Under the pieces are notes generated by a model. That model ran no database searches. It was not told the DNA's origin and was given only the letters and a program-made list of their open reading frames with translations. The position numbers and the translations under genes were made by a program. A DNA stretch of 64,000 bases from Ecdyonurus torrentis (taxonomy: Eukaryota; Arthropoda; Insecta; Ephemeroptera; Heptageniidae): the NCBI GenBank assembly GCA_949318235.1, contig OX439132.1, positions 8,433,453 to 8,497,452 on the forward strand, in the 5' to 3' direction. The first letter of the stretch is position 1, and every line of letters starts with the position of its first letter. This document shows, one piece after another, positions 38,360 through 51,142 of this stretch.

Positions 38360-39415
38360 AAAAAAAGGAAAATAAAACTTGTTTTATGAAAATAAATTAA
38401 AGAAGTTTATAATATAATATACACCCTATATATCAAATTTATTTTTTTATTTTTTATGACAGTTTTGATTCTGCTCTATTGTTAAATTATATCAAAATGT
38501 TCTGCTATAATTTTTTTTCAAATTTTTTATATATATATATATATATTTAGTTGTTATGCTCTATAGTTCATAACTCAACTAATATGCAAATATATATAGA
38601 TTCAAGCTACGAAAATAAAAATCTAAATACAATATTATTTTGAAAAGTTTGTTGCTGAAGAATGTTGCTTACATGTTTACAGAAAATAATAATATGGACT
38701 TCTATAAAGTTGCACCATACCAAAATAAAACTAAAAACTATATCTCATTTCATGATGACTAATGAGAGTTATGAGAGTTATTAGTTGTTATTATATTTTT
38801 TTATTTAATTATATTAGACATACCATGGGTAATATGTTATACACTATATATGCGTTGCGTCAAAAGACTGACCTTACATTTATTTTTGTTTTAATATTAC
38901 TTTGTATACATTAATATTTCTTTTTTTATATGTCTGTAATGGTGGAAATAAATAAATAAAATTTGACCTAACAATATAATTTCTAACTTTTTTCACAGAA
39001 AATTTTACGAAAAATATAATTATCAAAATTATCAATCATGAAAAGTCAAATCAATTTCCTTGGCTAGTTCTCCACGCTTAGAGAGGATGTAAACTATAAA
39101 AAAAACTTATTCTCTCGGGATTGGAGAGCTTTTTGAGTGAAAATAAAATCTACGAATCAAGAGCAGTTTTTTTTTTAGTTAAATATTCAAATAGAAAATA
39201 TTCAACAATGTACATATTTTATTTTTTATTTTAACATAAATACAAGGAAAATTTATAAGGTAGAACTATATAGGCATATTATATATTATATAAATAATTA
39301 TACAGTATTAAAATGGGGTATTGAATAATATTATTTTAGTTTTACCATACCATAAAATAATAAAGAATTGTTTTACGTTATATTGGAAATTTTGGTTCAA
39401 ACACAATTTAACTAA
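36475..39415. other. Intergenic, no gene seen
   Basis: A TATAAAAG box at 37143 has no convincing downstream gene. At 37672-37937 there are imperfect inverted words (aaaatcctgtaagtgcaatagg / cctatgac...aggatttatg) that may be an old TIR element. Poly-A at 38325-38357. No coding region supported. Confidence 0.4.
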
Positions 39416-39696
39416 TAGGGTCTATGCATTTATGTTAAAGTATCGACGCAATAATGTTGGATCACTTAATAACATGGGCCGCATGGGAAAGCTACTCATT
39501 TTCTTACTTTAAAAATACTTCGTAATATTTCTTTTAATAATCATAAGTTAATAAGTTGAATTATATAGCAACAATAAAATATTATACAATATTTTTTAGA
39601 ATATTTTTTTATATAATTTTCAAATTCTTTTTTATCACATTTTTTTTTCCATTGACAAAAGTTGGAATGAACTGGACAAAATAATACAAAATGAAA

Positions 39697-39727
<31 letters not shown>

Positions 39728-40351
39728 GTACTGTCATATTGTTTTTATACCATGAGAGTCCAGTTTCCAGCTCTTTATTCTTATTCAGCGAAAGAGCTTA
39801 AAAGTTTACTTATTTTATTTCTTTTATATTTTATTTATTTATAAATGAGACACAAAGTTGATTTTTTTTCCTGGAGACAGAAACGACGGTATATATATTT
39901 TTTGATAAGCTATGTAATTAAAATGCATTACACGATGTATATTATAAACTGACACCTTCAGGGCCTTCTAGATGAGAGAGCCCACAGCTTTTTTTTTAAA
40001 TTTATTTTATTATTATTATTTTAATAATAATGTAAATGAGAATAAGGTAATATTACAAATAATACTACGAGTAGAGAAGGTATTATAATATATAACACTT
40101 TATGTGCATATTATGTTGTGTAAGTGTTTTTGACTTTTTCCTTTTGTTGTTTAATTAACTTTGCAGGAGATAAACGATTGAAGAGGAAAGAGAGAAATGA
40201 ATAATGAGCAATGAATATATGTGTGTTTGCTATTTTGCTCAGGAAAATTAGTTGTTTTTTTAACTGGCAAAATGAGTCATTTTCCAACCCGCCCATGTTA
40301 TTTAGTGCTCACACATGGCATCGACTTCTATATTAACGCAAATGCTCTATA
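39416..40351. mobile_element. TIR element, 'AGGGTGTATGC' family, large form
   Basis: About 936 bp with inverted ends of about 90 bp: atagggtctatgcatttatg with gcgacgc/ataacatgggc on the left, and cccatgttat...aacgcaaatgctctat on the right. The ends match the elements at 2639 and 5300. The interior has poly-T tracts and no transposase, so it is also non-autonomous. Confidence 0.55.
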
Positions 40352-40506
40352 TATAAATTTATTGATAACTGATTTTGTACTTAATATAATGGCTTAAATA
40401 AAAATTATATTATCGTTTGTTAATAAGTTACTATGTATAAACTAAATGTCTGCCATGGTCAAGGTTTTGTAAAATAGGGCTGTTATGCCCTCAGAAAACG
40501 CCTTAA

Positions 40507-40830
40507 GGCGGGAAATCAGGTTGCGGGATTTGACTAAAAAAGTGTAAAGAGAGAAAAATCTGAAATTTTGCACAGTGATATACACATTATAGAATAATAA
40601 GGTTTCTTCAAAATTATTGAAAAATTGAGGGATCATGATGCTAGATATTAAATTATGATTTTTTGGAGTTTTTTTGTCCCATAAGAGCCCATGTTAATTT
40701 TAATAATGATGGTCACGGGGTCTGAAAATTTTATTATGGGTAAATCTGTTAACTTTCAAATTTAATGGCATATCATAAAGTTTGAAACTTTTCTTCTTAG
40801 ATTTTAAGATACAAAAACCTTCTATATATA
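40507..40830. mobile_element. Dispersed TTAA repeat, 'GGCGGGAAATCAG' family, copy 2
   Basis: Begins after TTAA (40503-40506); shares gcgggatttgactaaaaa, cataagagcccatgttaatt and the agatacaa end with copies at 7773 and 49083. The 3' end is degenerate. Confidence 0.6.
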
Positions 40831-41311
40831 CAACGCATACAATCCTTTAATATATAAATTAAGTTAATTTAATAATAAGTCAAATTATTCAATAAAGGTT
40901 AAAAAAAAAAAAAAAAAAAAAAAAAGGCATGCAACATACACTTTACATTATGCATATTATTAAATCAAAAGTTTCCTTGTAGAATTATATGAATCATTAA
41001 ATATATATTATACCAATATAAATCATTACAAATTGAAGCTTATAGTTCTCACACCACAAATGAATTTTTTTGAGATCATATTCATCATTTGAACAAGTTG
41101 CATTGCAAAAAGAATGATTGAGTTCTTTTTTAACTTTTTTTTTTGGCACACGAGAAACTACATCGGAGTCATCAATATGCATATTACATAATATTTTTTT
41201 AATGAAACAAAATAATTATACCTTTAAATTATTTATCTGGTCTGAGAGGATCGATTATCTATATAAATATATATGTGTATATATATATATATATATAATA
41301 TAAATATATAT

Positions 41312-41366
41312 ATTTCCCCGTCTCGAATATATAATATATTTTTTATATATATTCGAGACGGGGAAA
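41312..41366. repeat. Perfect hairpin just upstream of the PIWI promoter
   Basis: The word tttccccgtctcgaatatat (41312 on) is followed within about 15 bases by its exact inverse ending ggggaaa. A short perfect stem immediately 5' of the GC-richer promoter region. Confidence 0.75.
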
Positions 41367-41384
41367 AGTACTAAATTCACGAAC

Positions 41385-41738
41385 TGCGACACGAGCTGCA
41401 AACTTCGCGCCATATTTTTATATTTTAACGTTAGATCGATAGCATCGATAGTCGATATAAGTCATGTGAAAAAATAACAGCTGGATATTTCGCGCCGAAT
41501 TTCATTTGACTGTTGCGTTGCGCAAGATTGCGCGGTACCAGCGGCAGTGTTGTTCCTATTTTTCCCAGTTTTGTGCTTTGGTCTTGTACAAATTCGTTTC
41601 AAACGTGATATTTATTACCGTTTATTACTGATCATAAGGATTTGTGAAACTAGGGTATGTATTGTATTACATATTTATAAAGTGAGTAATTCATGATCTT
41701 TTGTTTAAAACGCGTACCTTTTTTTTTTGTGTTGCAAG
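41385..41738 (+). promoter_or_regulatory. PIWI gene promoter, 5' UTR and 5' UTR intron
   Basis: Base composition changes abruptly from TA-rich to GC-richer with several CpG and GCGC words. Two ATCGATA-type words (41435-41442 and 41443-41450) resemble the DRE element of insect housekeeping promoters. A non-coding exon appears to end at 41654 (tagg|gtatgt), followed by an 84-bp intron to 41738 (gttgcaag). The start codon lies nine bases into the next exon. The transcription start itself is not visible. Confidence 0.5.
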
Positions 41739-41746
41739 TTGTCATC

Positions 41747-44700
41747 ATGTCCGATTTTGACCCGTACCTAAGGCGTGCACGTGGCCGCGGACGTGATATT
41801 TCACAACAAACAAGGGAACCACTCGGCGCTGAAAGAGATTTTAGAAGACTTCAGGAAATGCGGACTAGTGGAACGTCGGCTGGAGAACCTGAGCGTGCAG
41901 TAACAGAAAATATTGAAGAAGAGGTACATATAAACAAGTCAATACAAATTAGTATGTATGGCTAAATGGCTATTATATATAATAATTAATATACATATTT
42001 TTGCATTCACATACATACGATCATACAGTAGCGGCACATTTGCTCCAGTATTTTGCATTTTAAAATGTTTTTTACACATCTGCTGATTATTTGCAAAACA
42101 AAATTAAATACATATTTAGATTTTAACTGCCTTTTGTTGATGTGTGAACAAAATCGTAATATGTAAGTATGTATATGTGTGCCAAAATAAAATGAAGTCG
42201 CATACATACGTATACACCTGGTATACACAGGGGCGTATCCAGGATTTTGCAATGGGGGGAGGGGGTCCAGCATATAGTGAGCATATAGGCAAATAGGGGA
42301 AACCCACCCCCTTTGCCCATGCTTTTTCAGACCTGACGGGGGGTACGTCCGAACCCTGACCTCCCCCCCCCCCCTGCAGACGCCCCTGCGTATACACAAC
42401 TAATTTTTTGCAAGCAATTATGTTCACAGCTCGCCCACAATTTGTATGATATATATGTGCTGTCATATATTATATATGTTGCTACCTCACTACAATATGC
42501 TCGACAAGATATTGATCACAGATAGTACACAAAATCACATAATAGAACATTGAAAAGCTTACCATAAATATATAACAGCATAATATATAATTATGTAGTT
42601 TGTGGTACATATTTGACTCAGCGCAGTGCATGCGGTATCATTTTAAAATTACCAAAGAAGGGAGAAGATTGAGAGAAGAAATAGAGAGATCAATTTTTCA
42701 AAAAAATTAATTTGTTCTGCATTCTAGTTCACAGTTGACCACTTGAGACAACGCCTTCTTACGTCTACCTACTCAGCTTCAGGTGTGAACAAAAGAGATG
42801 ATGAATTGGAGGTTTCTCTAGGACGTGGCTCATCTCGGAAAAGAAACACAGATTTCTTGCCAATCAGACCTCCAGTTCCACTAATAATAGATACTACTAC
42901 TGAAGGTGCATTATATATTATATTAATATTATTGCTACAGTATACATTCGGATATACCGGTACATATATACAATTGTATCTGTGTGTGCAATGAATACAA
43001 TTATCTACCATGCAGTGTGTCCTTATCTTAATAAAATTGTAACAATTTGTTTAGAAAGTGTAATTATATAAAAGGCTTGAAAAATGATTTATACTTTTGT
43101 GCAGCAGTATATACGATATGATCTTCTTATATATACTTTTTAACATCAAAGGAGATCATATGTTGCTTTGTAAAGAAATAAAGAGTCGGGTAGTTGAGTT
43201 GAAATGCTTTATTTATACGTTGCCAGCTTGTAAATACATCTGTATACAATATATTATTAACAGTTTTAACTTTTACATTTTTCTTTTCAAAACAAAAACT
43301 ATATTACACAAGTATTTTGCAGGTGTTTCGCAAGCTGACGCAACACAGCACTGCTATTTTGATAATAAAAGAACACAACTGTTTTGAAACCAACTTGAAG
43401 CAATTTCGCTCACATCCACTTCTATTTCTACTTTACTATGCATGCGCAGTATGTCAAAACAGAAGCGGATGTGAGCGAAATTGCTTATAATCTGCCTCAA
43501 AACAGTTCCTTTATTAGTCAATATGGCAAAAACTTAACTTTCATCGTCTTCTTTTCAATGCAGCATCTTCTTTTATATGCTAAAGTTTAAAAGACCACAA
43601 AGTGTAAACTATATTCCCAAAAAAGCATTGCCTCCAAATTGCTGTATTTGGGGGGGGGGGGGGGGGGGGGGGGGAGGGTTACAAAATTGGTCCAATTTTT
43701 TTTTATTGGTGTCCATACAACGAAGCCTTTTGATCAAAGTATAAATAATGATGTAATACTGTTTCAAAATATGTTATTCAGCTAATATGTGAGTAATCCT
43801 CTTCGTGCAGCCCTCTAATAAATATATAGTAATAATGATCCTCCACTTTACATAAAAATATTGGATGTAGTTTTAAAAAACTCCTTTTCAATAATGATCA
43901 ATTGGGTTACTTATTAAATATCATGACATGTAAAATTTTCTAACCTTTTAGATTCATTATTTGTATTCAGGCTCGTATAAGAGCAATTCCGCAATGGTGG
44001 ACATGCCTCCCCCCCCCCCCCCTGCTTTGAGGCTTCTAAGGCCCTAAAAGGCCAGGGTGTTACGCCCCCTTTTGTGGCCCCTGAAGGGTGTTAAACTCTT
44101 TTTGCTTAAGGCCCCTTGAGTGCCAGTCCGATCCTGTTTCTATTACATTCTGTGGGATGTCAGAATTAAAGGCGTAGAACACCTTGAACAAAAAACTTGC
44201 CTAATATCCTAACATACCAAAAAATCAACATTATTTTGGCCGGAATCATTAATTTCTAATTTATTTTCCATTCACAAAATGTCAGTTGCGGGTTTATTAC
44301 GTCACAGCGCCTGTTTCCGCGCGCGTAGACCAGGCGAGCTGTGACGTAGTAAACCCGCAACTGACATTTTGTGAATGGAAAATAAATTAGAATTATTAGA
44401 AATCAATGACTCCGGCCAAATTAAAGATGATATATAGGTATGTTAGGATATTAGGCAAATTTTTTTTGTTGTTTTGTTCTAGGTGTGTTCTACGCCTTTA
44501 ATATATAGGGCCTACATATACATAGTTGCCAAGAAAAAAAAAGTAGCCTTCTAAATTACAATTTAAATATAGATGAGATAACCAAAAATTAAACAATCCA
44601 CTGATATCAGTGGCATATATTATAAATATTTTATTATCATAAAGATATGCGCATTTATTCATTCCTTATATTCCTTATTGTTTTTGTTTATTCTAAAATC

Positions 44701-46738
44701 CTGTACGTATTCAAAATTGTGTGATATTATATAGCAATTATATTAAACTAGCAAAGTGTTTCAGTAAAAGGTTATAATATCCTGTTTATTTTATTACTAT
44801 ATCTCCCAATATTTTCTTTCCCCCAGGAGTGCCCCCTCTTGTGGTGCCAGTAGCACAGAGAATGGCTACAGATCATTCTCTTGCTCCTGATGACGTTGGA
44901 CTAGGTTTACGTCAACCACAACAGTACTTAACAGAGTACAATGTTTCCGGCCAACAGAGCACTATCCAACCCAGAGAAGTTTCTTCCTTTGCTGGCAGTG
45001 AATATCAGTATATGACTGATATCATGAAAAGAGATAGTAATATTCAGCATCGACAAAATATTCCAATGATTGTAGATCTAGAGAGCAGTGAATCTGAATT
45101 AGAATCTCTGTTGATTGGAAACATAAATGAACTTAATCCTGATCCTCAACAACCAACTTCATTCATAACTCGTATGAATTTGTCACACCTTTCACAAAAC
45201 TTTTCTACTAACACCCAGCCAAGTAACATTCCTGCCCAAGATTTTTCAGCACAAATCCCTCCTACCCATGTGGATCATGTTGCCAGTGTTGGAAAGTATC
45301 TCTCTCAAGGTCAGGGTGACTTGGATGAAAGCAACTTTGATTCTGAAATTGTCATGTTATACAAAAGAAGAGGAGCTGAAACATGTCAAGTGTTGACCAC
45401 ACCAGTGTTGGTTACTCGCCCAAAACACATGATCGACAAAAGAGGTTCATACTTTATTATTATCCGGGGGGATGTGAGGGGGGGAAGGGGGTCAAAATAT
45501 ATCCGGAAATGATTTAGAAACTGCTAGATAATAAAACTGTTTAATTTTTTGTTATTTTGTTTAGGTACATATGGTAAACCAATTGCTCTTCAATCTAACC
45601 ACTTTAAGTTGTGTTCTGCACAAGATTGGGTGGTGTATCAGTACCAAGTTGTCTTTGATCCACCTAAAGAACCTACAAGTCTTCGCAAAAAAGTGATGAA
45701 AGCTCATAGACTTTCTCTTGGTTCATTTATTTTTGATGGTACATTATTGTATTCGAGCAAATTGTTTAATCAAAACGTAAGTACACCATTGTATTATTTA
45801 TTTATTATATACTGGCACTTTTTTTGATTTGCTACCGTGCATCCATAGTTTGAGTTACTGTATCATACATATAATTGTTTTTTTTTAGCCTATGATACTT
45901 GCAACCACTCGTCGAGGCGAGTGTGTTACCATAACTATCACACTGGATGGTAAATTAAACCCTCAAGATTCAAAGTACATGCGCTTGTTCAATGCTCTAG
46001 TACGCAAATGTCTGAGTTCACTTAAGATGCAACTGCTTGGAATCAACTATTATGATCCCTCGGCTAAGGTAAAAATTTAAACAGTTTAATTGATATTAAT
46101 ATTTATTATTTTAATTTTGATATCTACCATTTATAGTATAGTCTTACAGCAAATGCACCATTTTATTTATAATTGTGTACCAGCAATGAGGAAGTCTACA
46201 CGAAGTTAACCCCTATGTTTGAATACGTCATTAGAAAGAGAAAAAGTAGTAGATAAACTTAGCATAGGCAATTACCTGCAAAATTGGCATTTTATTTAAT
46301 AAAAGAAGAAATAAAAAAATTCAATTCCCAACCCTTTGCCGACTGTGACGTCATTTGTTTACATCCGATTTTCAATTGTTTTCTGGATTTCATGCAACTG
46401 CTATAAATTCAAAAAATTTAACGGCCAACGGCCGCCTTTCAACAATGGGGTCGTTTGAAATCCAGAAGACAATTGAAAATCGGATGTAAACAAATGATGT
46501 CATAGTCGGCAAAGGGTTGGGAATTGAATTTTTTTATTTCTTCGTTTATTAAATAAAATGCCAATTTTGCAGGTAATTGCCTATGCTAAGTTTATCTACT
46601 ACTTTTTCTCTTTCTAATGACGTATTCAAACATAGGGGTTAACTTCGTGTAGACTTCCTCATTACATAGTTTATATCAAGGGTGCTCACCGCTATGATGG
46701 CTGGAGGTTGGAGGCCACTTGGTTTTGAAAGAAGAAGA

Positions 46739-46783
<45 letters not shown>

Positions 46784-47577
46784 CTTTTTTTTCCAGAGAT
46801 CATCTGCAGCAATATATATATATCAAGGTCATACTTCAGATACATATAACAGCACCCTTGATATATGCTGATATACGAGAGTTACACAATTAATGGTAAA
46901 AACATGTTTAATTGTATGTGTCTGTCTGACTTTTTATTATTTATTATTGTTTTTATTGTTGTGAAATTGTAGTGATCAAATTCTTCTTACCATCATAAAA
47001 AGCATTTATAGTAAACAAGGAAATATATGATTTAGAAATGTGATTGATAATATAAAAGAAAAGGATAGCAGAAACCAGCAAGCAATATAGGCACTCTTTT
47101 ATAGTGACGAGAGTCCCATAGTTTTGTAAAAATCTCTCCGATTCTGTATGAACTGAAGGAATGAAGCACACAAAATTATACTCTTGGAATGAAGTGTCAA
47201 AAGCTATATCCAACTCATATATGAGTTTTGCTTTATTTTTATTTTATTTTTGGTGCTAGCAAGATTTTTTTTACCAAAAATTGGGACTTTCTTCACTATT
47301 ATGGTTTATAATAAGGCCCTTGTTGGTTATCTCTAGGGACCGGATCTCCAGTTTGTTCAGTTTTTGAAATATGCATGCTAGGTCACATCTGAGTTCAGAT
47401 GTCCACGTATCATGAAGTTTTATTGCCAAAATTACAAAAAAGTTTGGACTGAAAAAAACTGTTTTTGAAATTTGTAAACTGGGTCAGTTATTTTAAGTTT
47501 TTGTCAGTTTTTACCAGTTTTTCTCAGTTTTTAGAAACTGAAAATAGACTTTTACTGTACAAAAATTTAAAATGACG

Positions 47578-47618
<41 letters not shown>

Positions 47619-49729
47619 TACAATTTTGAAATAATTTTTTTAAATGCATATCTCAAAACTATCTAAATTCAACTAAATTAAATTCAACACCATTAAAAAT
47701 AAATGGTTAAAAAGAAGCTAAAAAAAAACAGCTCTCATTGATACTGGCTGGTATAGTGTATCAGATAATAATTTAGCCTTTTTTTTTTCATAAAAAATAT
47801 AAATTTTATCCTTCTTTATTGATCAATTTTTGTTTCTAAGTTAAAAATTATTAGAACTGAATTCCACTGTTTTTGTATAATTGAACTGAAAGTGAACTGA
47901 ATTTGCTGTTTTTGCAAACTGATTATGCAAAAAAACTGGACTGAATTCAGTACTGAAAATGCACATTTTCAAAACTGAAAATCCGGTCCCTAGTTATCTC
48001 TATGATCCTTATAACCTAACATAATGTTTTTTGTACAATTAATTTTGCATAAAAATACAGGCCTATTCATCAGGGTCGGCCTGGGAGGAAAAGGCCCGGT
48101 CTGCAAAATTACAAAAGGGCCCTCGAACAAAGGGGAGGTTGGGGACGAAGCCACCCAAAAAAGCACCGCAGGCGAAAACAATTTTGAGGCCACGCCTCCT
48201 TTTTGGTGGGACTTTACTTAAAATACGTCAATTTTTTATGACATTTTTATAACATGCACATTACAAATAAAATAATTATAATGTTTTTAAATGAGCTAAT
48301 TGACCACTCGCTAAGAGTACAATATTTTTAAAATTTAAAAGCGAATAGAATTTTAAGATTGGATGTAATTTCTTGTCGTCTTTTGAAATAAAACGAAAAT
48401 TTATCTGTCTAAAATTGTCCTTTTAATTTTTTCTTTTTCTTTCTTCGTTGTTGTTGTTGTTGTTGTTTTTTGTTTTTTGTTTTTTTTTTGTTTTTTTGTT
48501 TTTTTTTTTTTTTTTTTTAAATTGGTGTGTTGTAGGCACGTCCAGGGCCCACGCCTGGGGGAGCCCGGTCCAAAATCGCGGACTAGCGGACCTGGCCAGG
48601 CCGACCCTGTAATCATTGTATATTATTATATACCTTTTTTTTTTTTTAATTTGCAGACAACTCTGTCTGTTGATCGAATGAACAACTGGGACCTCTGGCC
48701 TGGGTTCATGTTATCTGTGCGCCAACATGAACAAGACGTGCTACTCTGTGCTGAAATCACACACAAGGTGATGCGTAATGAGACAGTGTTAGATTTGTTG
48801 AACTCTCTACATACAAAGTCAGAGAGTAGGGTGAAGAATGCAGTTAAAGGTCTTGAGGTGCTCACAGACTACAATAATCGAACTTACTACATCATGGATA
48901 TCAACTATGATGTGACTCCACAGTCTACATTCATCATGAAAGATGGTCGGGCTCTTACTTACGCTACGTACTATAAGGAGGTGAGATTGCATGTCAGCAG
49001 AAGTTTTATTGAAATGGATGAAAATACTGCCATTGTATAGCTTCTTGCTGGGGATTTTTTTTTTTTTTTTTTTTAATATTAAGGCGGGAAATCAGCTACT
49101 GCGGGATTTGACTAAAAAGTTGTACTAAAGACAGAAAAATCTGAAATTTTGTACAGTGATACATTAGGATTAGGTATTTTCAAAAATGTAAAAATTTTGG
49201 GGGGTCACCATGCTAGATTTTTAATTATGATTTTTTGAAGTTTTAGTCCCATAAGAGCCCATGTTAATTTCAATAATTAATTTCTCTCTTATCTGATGGT
49301 CTCGGGTTCTGAAAATTTTATCATAGGTAGCTCTGTTTCTATTAACTTTCAAATGGCATCATAAAATTTGGAAGTTTTCTTTTTAGATTTTAAGATACAA
49401 GCCATCGACAACCCTTAAATATTAAGCTAGTTCGTCATATTCCTTTTGCAGTAACACATTGGTGCTGTTGCGGCCAAACTACACTTCTACTTTTAGTGGG
49501 ATGGCTAACTTTCACACATCTACGTTTATCACAGTAACTTATATAACGCCACAACACACATCTAAATTTATCGCGACAGCAGGTATAAAACATTTCTACA
49601 CCGGCTTCTTTCCTATGTAGAAGTTTGTTTTTATCTGTTAATTGTTATTGCAATAAATGTAAATGTTTTATTTTTTTATGGCTATATCGCGATAAACGTA
49701 GATGAGAGTGAAAGTAAGAATAATACTAA

Positions 49730-49773
<44 letters not shown>

Positions 49774-51074
49774 TATTGCTTATAATAAAGTATATACGAT
49801 CACATTATTGTGTGATTTCATCAGAGCAAAAACTATAATCTTGTCACAATAAATATGCTCGTAACACCTCATTATGCTATGTTATTGTTTGATACAGCTA
49901 ATCAAGGTTTGAAAAATAATATAAATATTATATAACTAACTGCATTTGTGTTTGTTAATTGATGTTGACAGAAGTACCATCGTCGGATTAGTAACAGCTC
50001 TCAGCCCATGTTGATGTCTCGCTTCAAGTCTCGTGCTGATGAAAGTATACAAATTGTGTATCTGATCCCTGAGCTGTGCCGTATTGTGGGGCTGAATGAA
50101 GATTGGATGAAGCACGACATGTATTTATTCCGAGCACTGGCTGAACGTACAAACTTCACACCCAGGACTCACATTCAAACTGTCCAAGACTTCATCAAGC
50201 GCATTATCTACGAAACTCAGGTACGATTCTGATGCAATTAATGGCAGTCTATATAATATGGCTTCTTTGCAAAAGTTTAACATTTTTATAAATATTGACT
50301 TGAAAGCAATTTAATGCCTGTTTGAGACTAATGGGTATCCAAAATTTCAAGTTTCATCCCTCTAGCTCAACTGTTTCTTTCTTTTCTTTCTTTTTCCTTT
50401 ATTTCTTTCTCTCCCGAGTTATTCAAAAAATATTCAAAAAATTTAGTCCTTTGATTGAGTCAGAACCAAATATTTAAAATAGCTGCATGATTACACTTTT
50501 TTTAAAGGCGTATATAGTTCATTTATTTGCATTCCTATAATTATGTTATATTTGTACAGACTTGTGAGGTATTGAAAGAATGGAACATGGAGTTGAAAGC
50601 AGAGATGATGGAGTTAGAAGGTCGGCAATTACCTGCAGAAAAGATCATACTTGGACCAGGTAGCCACCACAGGGCAGAGTTTGACTGGACCCCAGAATTA
50701 TATGGTGAGTTTTTCTGTTCATCAATTATTACAGCTCAAATAGTGAATGCAATATTTTTGTTTGATTAAATTATATATTTGAATATTCATTAGGTATATT
50801 GGTATATAGATCAAGTGTTTTGGAGTGCTACCTAGCATCTGAGATTTTTTGTCATGCGACCTTGAATCTTATTCTTTCTTTCCATATATGAAAAAACTAT
50901 AGCGGTTAATGCTACTAACACAAGTTCTATTTCTATCCTATTGTGTTTTTTTTCTTTTATTTATTTTATTAGACATTATGGTATATAGCTTATAGTAACA
51001 TCACATATAGAGTGCATAATAATAGTTGCTTCATGAGAGAGAGAGAGAGAGAGAGAGAAAAGTCAGATACTCTA

Positions 51075-51142
<68 letters not shown>

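Noticed and set aside
33541..41300. CRISPR, tRNA, rRNA or other structured RNA genes
   Set aside because: I looked here and across the window for regularly spaced repeats and tRNA-like T-loop words and saw none; repeats present are dispersed transposons or microsatellites.
42007..42466. Overlapping minus-strand frames with Gly/Pro-rich sequence in the first PIWI coding intron
   Set aside because: They are created by the GC-rich hAT-like MITE at 42228-42388.
43097..43387. Possible extra PIWI exon after the acceptor-like tattttgcag at 43321
   Set aside because: No donor keeps the phase, no family similarity, and joining 42905 directly to 44827 preserves the frame.
48477..48656. Upstream extension of the PAZ exon frame (Phe-rich start)
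   Set aside because: It lies inside the hAT-like element and the poly-T tract; the ttgcag acceptor at 48656 gives the conserved reading.
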